A DNA stretch of 64,000 nucleotides from Flavobacteriia bacterium (lineage in GTDB: Bacteria > Bacteroidota > Bacteroidia > Flavobacteriales_D > Crocinitomicaceae), in assembly GCA_009924735.1 (NCBI GenBank), contig RFQZ01000001.1, forward strand, positions 124,001 through 188,000, in the 5' to 3' direction. Below the pieces are notes generated by a model. The model ran no database searches and was not told the origin of the DNA. It saw only the letters and a list, made by a program, of their open reading frames with translations. Within the stretch, counting starts at the first letter, position 1, and each line of letters opens with the position of its first letter. A program made the translations under genes and the position numbers. Below, piece after piece: positions 43,926-52,138 of this stretch.

Positions 43926-44489
43926 TCATTTTCCATTCCATTGGGTCATCGCCAATTGGAGTCCAATGGTGCAGAACGATTCTATAAATTGCGCTGCCGT
44001 ATCAATCCTTTCAGGCAATTGCTCCTGCTCTAATTCTCCCCATGTACCAAGGACATAATCCACCTGTCGTCCGGCCTTAAATTCATTGCCAATACCGAAG
44101 CGTAAGCGCGTATACGCTGTGGTAGCCAATGTGCTTTGGATGTCTTTTAGGCCATTGTGGCCCCCATCAGAACCGGACGCCTTCATGCGCAGTTTGCCGA
44201 ATGGAAGCGATAAATCATCGGTAACTACCAAAACGTGGTCTAACGAGACCCCCTCTTTCTGCATCCAATAATGAACCGCTTTCCCTGACAGATTCATAAA
44301 GGTTGTGGGCTTAACCAAGATTAGGCTTTTGCCTTTAAATTTAACGGTACTGGTATGCGCTGCGCGGTTTAAAGAGAAGGATCCACCGTGTTTTTCATTG
44401 AGAAAATCCAACACCTTAAATCCGATGTTATGCCTTGTGTTTTCATATTCAGCACCAGGATTACCGAGCCCAACGATTAGAAACTTCAT
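43926..44489 (-). CDS. pth: Peptidyl-tRNA hydrolase
   Basis: 187 residues. Releases tRNA from peptidyl-tRNAs dropped by ribosomes. Signatures: FLIVGLGNPGAEYENTRHNIGF with the catalytic His, the KPTTFMNLSG segment and DDLSLPFGKLRMKASGSDGGHNG. The family start MKFLIVGLGNPG fixes the ATG at 44489. A TAACTTTA element lies 4 nt upstream. It is convergent with the T9SS type B gene and divergent from tRNA-Ser. Confidence 0.96.
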   Translation of the reverse strand: MKFLIVGLGNPGAEYENTRHNIGFKVLDFLNEKHGGSFSLNRAAHTSTVKFKGKSLILVKPTTFMNLSGKAVHYWMQKEGVSLDHVLVVTDDLSLPFGKLRMKASGSDGGHNGLKDIQSTLATTAYTRLRFGIGNEFKAGRQVDYVLGTWGELEQEQLPERIDTAAQFIESFCTIGLQLAMTQWNGK

Positions 44490-44493
44490 GTTG

Positions 44494-44501
44494 TAAAGTT
44501 A
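44494..44501 (-). promoter_or_regulatory. Likely -7 element of pth, close to the start codon
   Basis: TAACTTTA on the minus strand, one mismatch, ends 4 nt before the ATG at 44489. Confidence 0.4.
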
Positions 44502-44539
44502 AAATTTATACCAGGACATGGGCACTAAAACAAGTGGAT

Positions 44540-44570
44540 TTGTACACGCAGAAAAAATGGAATAACTTTG
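44540..44570 (+). promoter_or_regulatory. Promoter of tRNA-Ser
   Basis: TTG (44540-44542), 20 nt, TAACTTTG (44563-44570), 9 nt before the tRNA. Both elements match the consensus exactly. Confidence 0.7.
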
Positions 44571-44579
44571 CGCCTTCAT

Positions 44580-44670
44580 GGAGAGGTGTCCGAGTGGTTG
44601 AAGGAGCACGCCTGGAAAGTGTGTATAGGTCTAAAGCTTATCGAGGGTTCGAATCCCTCTCTCTCCGCCA
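44580..44670 (+). tRNA. tRNA-Ser (anticodon GGA)
   Basis: 91 nt including an encoded CCA. Acceptor GGAGAGG pairs with TCTCTCC (one G-T wobble at the inner end), discriminator G, class II with a long variable arm (GTATAGGTCTAAAGCTTATC region), T-arm GAGGG/CCCTC around TTCGAAT. The anticodon loop CTGGAAA gives GGA, reading UCC and UCU. It has its own promoter and a terminator directly downstream. Confidence 0.97.
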
Positions 44671-44794
44671 AAGCAATCAAAAGCTAGCCGAAAGGCTGGC
44701 TTTTTTTATTTGACCCACGTCAAAAGTTAGCTTTTTTAAGTCCAGGCAAGTAAAAAAGACAACGATGCGAAGCAGCGAAGCTTTTGATTGCTTT
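44670..44794. repeat. 16-bp perfect inverted repeat bounding a 125-bp segment next to tRNA-Ser
   Basis: AAAGCAATCAAAAGCT (44670-44685) recurs as its exact reverse complement at 44779-44794. The left arm starts on the final A of the tRNA CCA. Inside lie the tRNA terminator stem, TTTGAC-CCAC-GTCAAA (44709-44724) and CTTTTTTA/TAAAAAAG (44731-44738, 44751-44758). No reading frame is present. Confidence 0.8.
44680..44707 (+). terminator. Intrinsic terminator after tRNA-Ser
   Basis: Ten-pair stem AAAGCTAGCC/GGCTGGCTTT with a GAAA tetraloop (one G-T wobble), running into seven T (44701-44707). The 5' arm overlaps the left arm of the 16-bp inverted repeat, so the two structures are mutually exclusive. 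Confidence 0.9.
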
Positions 44795-44809
44795 GAAGCC
44801 CCCCCTTCG

Positions 44810-44835
44810 GGATCACTCGCGTAAGCGAGTAATCC
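44810..44835. repeat. Hairpin with GTAA loop upstream of kup
   Basis: GGAT-C-ACTCGC, loop GTAA, GCGAGT-A-ATCC: ten pairs with one C-A mismatch. GC-rich core in an AT-rich region, with no T-run after it, so it is not a usual terminator. Confidence 0.65.
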
Positions 44836-44942
44836 AATAGAAAGCCAACATTGCCAAGCAACAGCACTTTTGATAACAATTGCATTGGTTTAGCACCAAA
44901 CAAAAATTGTCACAATTTTTCAATTCATTCATTGAATTCATC

Positions 44943-44950
44943 TACATTTA
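44943..44950 (+). promoter_or_regulatory. Possible -7 element of kup
   Basis: TACATTTA, one mismatch from consensus, 15 nt before the ATG at 44966. Confidence 0.4.
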
Positions 44951-44965
44951 GCAAAATTTTTTTTC

Positions 44966-46930
44966 ATGTCTGGATCATATCATAAAATGTCTTTTGCCGG
45001 CGTACTCATTACCATGGGAATAGTCTTTGGGGACATCGGAACCTCTCCTTTGTATGTTTTTCAAGCCATAACCGGTGGAGGCGCGCACATTAGCAAAGAC
45101 TTTATTTATGGTGGTTTGTCTTGTGTTATCTGGACTTTGATATTATTGGCAGGCGTGAAGTACATTTATTTTGCGTTAAACGCAGACAACAAAGGGGAAG
45201 GAGGGATTTTTTCCTTGTTTGCCTTGTTGAAAAAACGCAACATTCGATGGGTCGTCATTCCAGCATTGATTGGTTGTGCAACCTTGTTGGCAGATGGGTT
45301 TATTACGCCCGCTATTTCCATTTCGTCCGCTGTAGAAGGGGTCAACAACATCAATCCCGACGTTCCTGTTATTCCCATTGTTGTGGCCATCATTATTGTT
45401 TTATTTATGGTTCAACAATTTGGCACAGCAACCATCGGTAAAATGTTTGGGCCGATAATGTTTGTTTGGTTTGGGTATTTACTGTACTTGGGCTTGATCA
45501 ACATCACGAAAAACCCGGCTGTTCTGGCGGCGATCAATCCGATGGAAGCGATTCATTTTGTCCTTCATGTCAAAGGGGGCTTTGCTGCGTTGGGAGCTGT
45601 TTTTTTATGTACCACGGGTGCAGAAGCTTTGTATTCAGACTTAGGTCACTGTGGAAAAGGAAACATCCGCATCAGCTGGAGTGCGGTCTCAGGGATTTTA
45701 GTAATCAACTACCTTGGGCAAGCCGCGCTTTGTACAAGTTCAGGTTTCACCTTGGAAAAGGGAGAAACCATTTTTTATTCCATGGTTCCTGACAATCAAA
45801 TGTTATTTGCCGTAATAACAGCCACTGCCGCCACAATCATTGCCTCTCAAGCTTTAATTACCGGAGTGTTTACACTCATGAATGAGGCAATAAAACTGAA
45901 GTTCTGGACCAACTTAAAGGTAAAATTTCCTTCCGACCACCAAGGACAAATTTACATTCCCTTTATCAATTGGGTGCTTATGGTGGGTTGTTTGGTTGTG
46001 ATTGCGATCTTTAAGAAATCAGGGGCAATGGAAAATTCTTATGGGCTTGCCATTACCATAAACATGGTCATGACATCTATCCTATTGCTTTTGTTGCTCT
46101 ACCTTAAATATCCTAAGGCAAGGGTTTTTTACATTATTATTTTTCTCGGGTTTCTATTCATTGAAAGCATTTTCTTAATGTCAAACCTTGGTAAAGTAGT
46201 CCATGGAGGATGGTTTACCTTGGTGCTCTCCATCTCCTTCTTTGTGCTGTTGTTCCTTTACTTTAAAGCAAGACAACTTAGGAAAAACATTACTGAATAC
46301 CTTCCAATGCGTGCCGTTATCCCGATGTTAAAAGCAGTTCGTAAAGACACAGGAATCCCTTTTGAAGCAACCAACTTGGTCTTTCCAACGCGCAGCAATA
46401 CGCACGACAAACTAGACCTTACCGTATTCCATTCCTTGTTTATGAAACGCCCTCGCAAAGCGGGAGTGATTTGGTTTTTGCACCTCGACATCCTTAACGA
46501 ACCTAAGGGAGTACATTATTCTGTGCATGAAATCGTCGACAAAGAATGCTATTATGTTTCCCTAGAACTAGGATTTAAAGAAGAGCACAGAATTGAATAC
46601 ATGATGCGTAAAATACACCGTCACATGGTGGAAAAAGGCGAGTTGGAAAACGAAAGCATTTTTGAATCCATAAAAAACAAAATGGATAAATTGGACTTTA
46701 AGTTCATCGTTTTGAACTCAAGGGTGTCCACCGACAATGCGCTTAATGCCTTTCAAGTGCTATGTGTAAAAGCGTATCGTTTTGTGAAGTCTACCGGTCT
46801 TAAACCAGCGGAAGATTTTGGATTGGATAAAACTAATGTAGAAGTAGATTACATTCCGATTTCCGTTACAGCCCAAGTAAACCAAGAAATGATAGAAGAG
46901 TTTGAGGATTACTCACATCCCAAGGACTAA
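44966..46930 (+). CDS. kup: KUP-family potassium uptake protein
   Basis: 654 residues. A K+/H+ symporter of the KUP/HAK/KT family with about 12 membrane helices in the first ~440 residues and a cytoplasmic C-terminal domain. Family signatures: GIVFGDIGTSPLYVFQ near residues 18-33, the NADNKGEGGIFSLFAL stretch in the first loop, and TTGAEALYSDLGHCG. The C-terminus is longer than in many proteobacterial members. The stop codon overlaps that of the convergent ansA by a few bases. Regulation is not evident, although the upstream region is rich in hairpins. Confidence 0.95.
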   Translation: MSGSYHKMSFAGVLITMGIVFGDIGTSPLYVFQAITGGGAHISKDFIYGGLSCVIWTLILLAGVKYIYFALNADNKGEGGIFSLFALLKKRNIRWVVIPALIGCATLLADGFITPAISISSAVEGVNNINPDVPVIPIVVAIIIVLFMVQQFGTATIGKMFGPIMFVWFGYLLYLGLINITKNPAVLAAINPMEAIHFVLHVKGGFAALGAVFLCTTGAEALYSDLGHCGKGNIRISWSAVSGILVINYLGQAALCTSSGFTLEKGETIFYSMVPDNQMLFAVITATAATIIASQALITGVFTLMNEAIKLKFWTNLKVKFPSDHQGQIYIPFINWVLMVGCLVVIAIFKKSGAMENSYGLAITINMVMTSILLLLLLYLKYPKARVFYIIIFLGFLFIESIFLMSNLGKVVHGGWFTLVLSISFFVLLFLYFKARQLRKNITEYLPMRAVIPMLKAVRKDTGIPFEATNLVFPTRSNTHDKLDLTVFHSLFMKRPRKAGVIWFLHLDILNEPKGVHYSVHEIVDKECYYVSLELGFKEEHRIEYMMRKIHRHMVEKGELENESIFESIKNKMDKLDFKFIVLNSRVSTDNALNAFQVLCVKAYRFVKSTGLKPAEDFGLDKTNVEVDYIPISVTAQVNQEMIEEFEDYSHPKD

Positions 46931-47955
46931 TTCATTTCACCAACAACGGATTCCTTTAGTAGCTTTTTAATTTCGTCGATGTCGCTGAAATTACCATAAA
47001 GCCACATTAGTTTTGTCAATGCTGACTCTACATTCATGTCTCCTCCGCTGATCACACCTGCTTTCTCAAAGAACCGGCTCGAAGCGTATTTTCCATGTTG
47101 TACACTCCCGGAAACACATTGAGTGATGTTAAGTACAACGCCGCCGCTTCCAATGTAAGCGAGGATCATGGACTGAAAACTTATATCACTAAAAGCGTTT
47201 CCCGCACCGAACGTTTCAATTACAATGGCAACATGATGGTCTATGTTAAATAAACATTCATAGGCTTTTGGATTCATCCCAGGAAACAGTTTCATCAAAC
47301 CAATCTTGTCGTTTAGTTTGGGATAGAAGCGCAATGAAGGTTCATCTTTAGGGTTGTCTTTTGGTAAAGGGGAAATATTGATTTCAACGCCGACCGCTCC
47401 CAATAGGGCGTGGTTTGGAGAGTCAAAAGCATCAAACTGGTTTGCCGATACTTTCGAACAACGGTTTCCTTTAAAGAGTTTAGATTGAAAAAACACAGCG
47501 ACGTCTTTCAATACGGGGTCTCCAGATGCGGTTTTCTTCCCCGCAATTTCAATGGAAGTAAGTAGGTTTTCCTTGCCATCGGTGCGTAAAATCCCAATGG
47601 GCAATTGCGACCCGGTCAAAATGATGGGTTTTTGAATTCCCTGAATTAAAAAACTGAGCGCCGCGGCTGTATACGCCATGGTGTCTGTTCCATGCAATAC
47701 CACAAAACCGTCAAATTTCTCATAGTTTTCCGCGATGATTCGTGACAATTCTAGCCAAACGGCTGGTGACATATCGGAAGAATCAATGGGGGAAGAAATG
47801 CTAAGGGAAGAAACAGACACACCAAGTTGTGCAATTTCAGGGATTTGGTTGTGAATGTAGGCAAGGTCCAAGCCTTTTAACTCCCCAGTTTCAAGATCTT
47901 TGACCATTCCAATGGTACCTCCAGTATAGATTAAAAGGACTTTTGAGGTCATCAT
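46927..47955 (-). CDS. ansA: Type I L-asparaginase
   Basis: 342 residues. Hydrolyses asparagine to aspartate and ammonia. Active-site threonines are in IYTGGTIGM (N-terminal) and VLHGTDTMAYTAAALSF, with the serine region SSPIDSSDMSP between. No signal peptide, so it is the cytoplasmic type I form. The start ATG overlaps the tatD stop by 4 nt, linking it in a galE-tatD-ansA operon. Confidence 0.93.
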   Translation of the reverse strand: MMTSKVLLIYTGGTIGMVKDLETGELKGLDLAYIHNQIPEIAQLGVSVSSLSISSPIDSSDMSPAVWLELSRIIAENYEKFDGFVVLHGTDTMAYTAAALSFLIQGIQKPIILTGSQLPIGILRTDGKENLLTSIEIAGKKTASGDPVLKDVAVFFQSKLFKGNRCSKVSANQFDAFDSPNHALLGAVGVEINISPLPKDNPKDEPSLRFYPKLNDKIGLMKLFPGMNPKAYECLFNIDHHVAIVIETFGAGNAFSDISFQSMILAYIGSGGVVLNITQCVSGSVQHGKYASSRFFEKAGVISGGDMNVESALTKLMWLYGNFSDIDEIKKLLKESVVGEMN

Positions 47956-48740
47956 AGGCCGTGGTTTTTAAGTTGGAAAAGCTTGTGTGCGTTGTGGGTT
48001 GTTTGCAAACCGATTTCATCTGGCCCTACATGGTAACAGTCTACCAAGTGATCCACAACATAAGAGAGAAAAGAAGGCTCGTTTCGCCTGCCGCGATGAG
48101 GGACTGGGGGCAAATAGGGCGCATCTGTTTCCAAAAGAATTTTTTCGAGGGGCAAGGTTTTTATGACGGATTTTAAGTCGCTGTTTTTATAACTGATGAC
48201 CCCTCCAATGCCGAACAAAAACCCAGGTAAATTCTCTAGGATGTGTTCTGCCTGTGCGACCGTACCTGTAAAACAGTGAAATGCGCCACGCAAAGCGGTT
48301 TTTTCGTATTTTGCCAGCTCTACAAAAACTTCGTCAAAGGCATTTCTAATGTGAAAAACGATAGGAAGGTCAAACGCCAAAGCCCAAGAGATTTGCTTGT
48401 GTAAAGCATCCACTTGTTGTGTCTGAAAAGTTGTGTCCCAGTATAAATCCAATCCAATTTCTCCAATGGCACAAAAAGCAGAGGGGCTTGATTTTAACAA
48501 CGAATATAAAGCATCCAATTCTTCCAAATGGTTAATTTTTACGCTACAAGGGTGAAGGCCTATCATGGGAACCATCGGAAGGCTTGACGTTGGCATTTGG
48601 AACAGAAGCTCGGAAGAGGCAAGGTCAATGTTTGGCAACAGCAAAGCCCCTACGCCTGCATCTTTCGCTCTTTGTATCACGTCGGAAAAGTCTTCGCTAA
48701 ATACCGTGTCGTAAATATGGCAGTGTGTGTCAATGATCAT
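47952..48740 (-). CDS. TatD-family metal-dependent hydrolase
   Basis: 262 residues. Metal ligands of the family are visible: DTHCHIYD at the N-terminus, the Glu of AIGEIGLDLYW, HIRNA, HCFTGT and the Asp of LLETDAPYLPP. TatD proteins are 3'-5' exonucleases or deoxyribonucleases tied to DNA repair; the exact substrate of this member is unclear. Start and stop both overlap neighbours by 4 nt (galE upstream, ansA downstream). Confidence 0.92.
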   Translation of the reverse strand: MIIDTHCHIYDTVFSEDFSDVIQRAKDAGVGALLLPNIDLASSELLFQMPTSSLPMVPMIGLHPCSVKINHLEELDALYSLLKSSPSAFCAIGEIGLDLYWDTTFQTQQVDALHKQISWALAFDLPIVFHIRNAFDEVFVELAKYEKTALRGAFHCFTGTVAQAEHILENLPGFLFGIGGVISYKNSDLKSVIKTLPLEKILLETDAPYLPPVPHRGRRNEPSFLSYVVDHLVDCYHVGPDEIGLQTTHNAHKLFQLKNHGL

Positions 48741-49753
48741 TTATTCGTTTTTCTGGATTTTTCCCAACGCCAAGCATCTTCAATGGCACTTTCTACACTT
48801 CGTTTAGCTGCCCACTGCAATTCGGATTTAGCCAAGTCAACATTGGCGTAAATCTCAACAACATCGCCCATCCTTCTGTTGCCAATTTCAAACGGCAATG
48901 GAGCGTGCGTGATTTTTTGGAAGAAATCTACGACTTCTAATACAGTGGTTCCTTTTCCTGTTCCAATGTTGAAATGGGACAGCGAAGGATTGTTTTTTCC
49001 CACATAATTTAAAGCAACCACGTGGGCATCTGCAACATCACACACATGAATGTAATCGCGCACACAGGTTCCATCTGAGGTGGGATAATCATTTCCAAAA
49101 ACCGTGAGTTTTTCCTGCAGCCCCATAGCCGTTTGGGTAATGTAGGGCAATAAATTGTTCGGCGTTCCATTTGGGAGCTCTCCAATTTGTGCAGAGGGAT
49201 GCGCACCGATTGGGTTGAAGTACCTTAAGCAAATGATTTGAAGGTCTGGCTTGGTTTTGCTGTAGTCTTCTAATATCTGTTCCCCCATCCATTTTGTAAA
49301 ACCATAGGGCGATACAGGGAGTTTTTTTGCAGTCGTTTCTCGCACCTCTTTTACATCCGGCTCTCCATAAACGGTACAAGAGGAAGAAAAGACCAGTTTC
49401 TCAATGCCAAAGAACGCGGAAGCCTCCATTACATTCATAAGACCAATCAGGTTGTTTTGATAGTATTCCAAAGGATGTGCACAGGAGTCACCCACAGATT
49501 TGTAGGCCGCGAAATGAATAATTGCGTAAATGTTGTGTTTTTCAATTGTTTCGAAAAGCAAGTTTTTATCGCAAATATCAATTGGATAAAACGTAAAACT
49601 GTCTTTTATAAGTTGGTTAATACCGGTTAAAATCTCTTGAGAACTGTTTCTTAAGTCATCCACAATAATCGGATGAAATCCTTGATTGGACAATTCAACC
49701 ACGGTGTGTGAGCCGATGTAACCAGCGCCTCCCGTAACGAGCACATTTTTCAT
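48737..49753 (-). CDS. galE: UDP-glucose 4-epimerase
   Basis: 338 residues. Interconverts UDP-glucose and UDP-galactose, supplying galactose for surface glycans. NAD motif VTGGAGYIGSHTVVEL at the N-terminus, Ser region FSSSCTVYG, catalytic Tyr and Lys in SPYGFTKWMGEQ. The family N-terminus MKNVLVTGGAGYIG fixes the ATG at 49753, and a perfect -7 element ends only 4 nt before it. First gene of the operon with tatD and ansA. Confidence 0.95.
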   Translation of the reverse strand: MKNVLVTGGAGYIGSHTVVELSNQGFHPIIVDDLRNSSQEILTGINQLIKDSFTFYPIDICDKNLLFETIEKHNIYAIIHFAAYKSVGDSCAHPLEYYQNNLIGLMNVMEASAFFGIEKLVFSSSCTVYGEPDVKEVRETTAKKLPVSPYGFTKWMGEQILEDYSKTKPDLQIICLRYFNPIGAHPSAQIGELPNGTPNNLLPYITQTAMGLQEKLTVFGNDYPTSDGTCVRDYIHVCDVADAHVVALNYVGKNNPSLSHFNIGTGKGTTVLEVVDFFQKITHAPLPFEIGNRRMGDVVEIYANVDLAKSELQWAAKRSVESAIEDAWRWEKSRKTNK

Positions 49754-49757
49754 AGGT

Positions 49758-49765
49758 CAAATTTA
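49758..49765 (-). promoter_or_regulatory. -7 element of galE, close to the start codon
   Basis: TAAATTTG on the minus strand, exact consensus, ends 4 nt before the ATG at 49753. No TTG at -33 seen. Confidence 0.55.
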
Positions 49766-49785
49766 GGAAAATTAATTTTGGTGTT

Positions 49786-49820
49786 TTGGAATGTATAAAA
49801 GCGCCTTTGTTTTATCTTTA
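49786..49820 (+). promoter_or_regulatory. Promoter of the DUF2141 gene, close to the start codon
   Basis: TTG (49786-49788), 24 nt, TATCTTTA (49813-49820, one mismatch), then 4 nt to the ATG at 49825. Confidence 0.45.
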
Positions 49821-49824
49821 CCCT

Positions 49825-50235
49825 ATGCAATTGTTTATTTTTCTCTTATGTTTTCTTAGTTATGGAGCCGATGATTCTCATGATCTGGATGTTAGTGTGA
49901 GCGGTTTTCCCTCGGACAAAGGCCAGGTTTATGTGGGATTGTTTAACAAGTCAGAAGATTTTGCCGTAAGAGGAAAACAATTTAAAGGAAAAGTAGCCAC
50001 CATTGAGGGCAAAAAAGCGATTGTTCATTTCGAAAACCTACCCACAGGAAATTATGCGGTGGCAAGTTTTCACGACAAGAACAAAAATGGATATATGGAT
50101 AAAAACGCCTTTGGGCTGCCCTTAGAATCCTATGGTTTTTCAAACCAGGCAAGAGGAACACTCGGTCCTCCTTCGTTTTCAGATGCAAAATTTCGCATTG
50201 AAGATGACCGGAAAATTGAAATCCGCCTGAAATAA
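49825..50235 (+). CDS. Exported DUF2141 protein
   Basis: 136 residues from ATG at 49825. The N-terminus MQLFIFLLCFLSYGADDSH is a signal peptide. The body matches DUF2141: GQVYVGLFNKSEDF, FENLPTGNYAVASFHDKNKNG and the closing LESYGFSNQARG, a transthyretin-like beta-sandwich. The function is unknown. A TTG at 49786 would add 13 residues before the signal peptide and lies upstream of the promoter. It is divergent from galE across 71 bp. Confidence 0.85.
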   Translation: MQLFIFLLCFLSYGADDSHDLDVSVSGFPSDKGQVYVGLFNKSEDFAVRGKQFKGKVATIEGKKAIVHFENLPTGNYAVASFHDKNKNGYMDKNAFGLPLESYGFSNQARGTLGPPSFSDAKFRIEDDRKIEIRLK

Positions 50236-50293
50236 GCAGTCAAGTTATCAACACAAAACCGCGCTTTAACATAGACTTAACATCATACTTAAA

Positions 50294-51136
50294 ATGTCTC
50301 GCCATCTTTATCCAATGGAATTTAGGCAAGAAGTTGTTGTTATCTCGGATGTGCACCTAGGAACGTATGGTTCCGCCGCTGCGCAGTTGGTCTCTTATCT
50401 TAAAAGTATTAAACCCAAAGTATTAATATTAAATGGAGACATCATTGACATTTGGCAATTTAACAAAAGGTATTTTCCAGATGACCACATGAAGGTAATT
50501 CGCGAAATCATACGAATGTTATCCAAGGGAACAGAAGTCCATTACATCACAGGAAACCACGACGAGTCCCTAAGAAGGTTCAGTGGATTTACCTTGGCAA
50601 ATTTTCACCTCGACAACAAGGTGATTTTAGATTTACCCACAGGAAAAGCATGGGTGTTTCATGGTGACGTCTTCGATTTCTCTATAAAACACTCAAAATG
50701 GATTGCCAAGTTAGGGGGTAAGGGATACGACTTATTGATATTGCTAAATACATTTATCAATTGGAGCTTGGTTAAAATGGGTAAAGAACGAATCTCCATT
50801 TCGAAAAAGGTGAAGGATAAGGTTAAAGGGGTAATCAGCTATATTAACAATTTCGAAGAAAATGTAGCCCAAATCGCCATGGAGAATGATTATCGTTATG
50901 TAATTTGTGGACACATTCACCAGCCATGTATTAAAGATTTTACGGATGAGAACGGCAAAGTAACTACGTACCTAAATTCGGGAGATTGGGTGGAAAACAA
51001 CACCGCCTTGGAATATAACAATGGCGAATGGAAGTTGATTGAATTTAAGGAGGCTTCCGTTGCGAAAAAAGAACCAAAAATGGACAAAGTAACCATAGAA
51101 TTGGACATGCTTTTAGGATCGAAAGACAAGCAATGA
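50294..51136 (+). CDS. UDP-2,3-diacylglucosamine diphosphatase-like metallophosphoesterase (LpxH-like)
   Basis: 280 residues; ATG at 50315 is an alternative start. A calcineurin-like phosphoesterase with all five motifs: DVHLGTYG, NGDIIDIW, TGNHDE, HGDVFD and CGHIHQP. The family in flavobacteria is usually named UDP-2,3-diacylglucosamine diphosphatase, which makes lipid X for lipid A, but other substrates cannot be excluded. It overlaps the glycosyltransferase gene by 4 nt (ATGA), so the two are coupled and may both act on envelope glycolipids. Confidence 0.85.
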   Translation: MSRHLYPMEFRQEVVVISDVHLGTYGSAAAQLVSYLKSIKPKVLILNGDIIDIWQFNKRYFPDDHMKVIREIIRMLSKGTEVHYITGNHDESLRRFSGFTLANFHLDNKVILDLPTGKAWVFHGDVFDFSIKHSKWIAKLGGKGYDLLILLNTFINWSLVKMGKERISISKKVKDKVKGVISYINNFEENVAQIAMENDYRYVICGHIHQPCIKDFTDENGKVTTYLNSGDWVENNTALEYNNGEWKLIEFKEASVAKKEPKMDKVTIELDMLLGSKDKQ

Positions 51137-52128
51137 AAATCCTATATGCCATACAAGGCACGGGAAACGGTCACATGAGCCGAGCCCAAGAACTGCTTCC
51201 TTATTTTAAACAATACGGTACAGTCGATGTCTTGGTCAGTGGTACACAATCTCAACTTGACGTTGCTTTCGACATTACCTATCGAACAAAAGGAATGAGT
51301 TTTATTGCTTCGAAATCAGGAGGGGTTCATTTTCTAAAAACCTTGTTACACCTTCGACCCATTCGGTTTTTTAAAGAAGTTTTTTCACTGCCCGTTAAAA
51401 AGTATGACCTCATAATTAGTGATTTTGAACCTGTGAGCGCCTGGGCCTGTAAATTCCGAAATCTTCCGTGTATTGAACTCAGTCACCAATGCGCGGTAAA
51501 AATGGCCGAGTCTCCCCAACCAAAAGAATCTTTTCCCATAGGGCAATGGGTGGTAGAGAACTACTGTCCCAGCACAAAACAATATGGGGTACATTTTCAA
51601 TGTTACAATGAGCGGGTTTTCTTTCCCATCATTCGAAATGAAGTCAAACGGTTAAACCCGGTTGATGATGGCTATTATTTAGTGTACCTAACTGGATATT
51701 CTGACGAAGCCATCGCAGAAGTATTAATCAAAACCAATCAATCTTGGAGGGTGTATTCAAAAGAATCGAAGGAAACCACGAAACAGGAAAATATTACTTT
51801 TTGTCCCATCGACAATAAAAAATTCATTTCAGACTTAGAGAAATGTAGGGGTATTCTTTGCGGTGCCGGTTTCGAATTGCCTGCAGAAGCATTGTTTTTG
51901 GGAAAGAAACTGATGGTAATCCCTTACAACAATCATTATGAACAGCAATGCAATGCGGAAGCCTTAAAACGATTAGGCATTCCGGTGTTAAATCACTTAT
52001 CATTGGCTGAATTGGAACCGCTTAGGCACTGGACAGAGCGAATCAATGCGGTTAAAATTCACATGCCTGATCAGACAGCGCTATTGGTTGAAAAAATCGT
52101 TACCGAGAACGTCGACGTTAAATGCTAA
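51133..52128 (+). CDS. Glycosyltransferase, MurG/GT28-like fold
   Basis: 331 residues. The N-terminus MKILYAIQGTGNGHMSRA has the glycine-histidine motif of GT-B glycosyltransferases, and the C-terminal half has GAGFELPAEALFLGKKLMVIP with the donor-binding pattern of GT28, then NHYEQQ. The sugar donor and acceptor are not known. Gene coupling to the LpxH-like phosphoesterase suggests a glycolipid or lipid A substrate. It is convergent with ppk1, 10 bp away. Confidence 0.82.
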   Translation: MKILYAIQGTGNGHMSRAQELLPYFKQYGTVDVLVSGTQSQLDVAFDITYRTKGMSFIASKSGGVHFLKTLLHLRPIRFFKEVFSLPVKKYDLIISDFEPVSAWACKFRNLPCIELSHQCAVKMAESPQPKESFPIGQWVVENYCPSTKQYGVHFQCYNERVFFPIIRNEVKRLNPVDDGYYLVYLTGYSDEAIAEVLIKTNQSWRVYSKESKETTKQENITFCPIDNKKFISDLEKCRGILCGAGFELPAEALFLGKKLMVIPYNNHYEQQCNAEALKRLGIPVLNHLSLAELEPLRHWTERINAVKIHMPDQTALLVEKIVTENVDVKC

Positions 52129-52138
52129 ATAGAATATG

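Larger units (their letters stand above)
44671..44965. other. 295-bp noncoding region after tRNA-Ser
   Basis: Holds the tRNA terminator, the 16-bp inverted repeat and its inner hairpins, a C-run with a TTCG loop (44799-44811), a further hairpin at 44810-44835 and the kup promoter region. No gene could be supported. The density of inverted repeats is unlike any other gap in the window. Confidence 0.75.

Noticed and set aside
44779-44835. A second tRNA fragment after tRNA-Ser
   Set aside because: The hairpins do not form a cloverleaf and no T-loop or acceptor match to tRNA-Ser is present.
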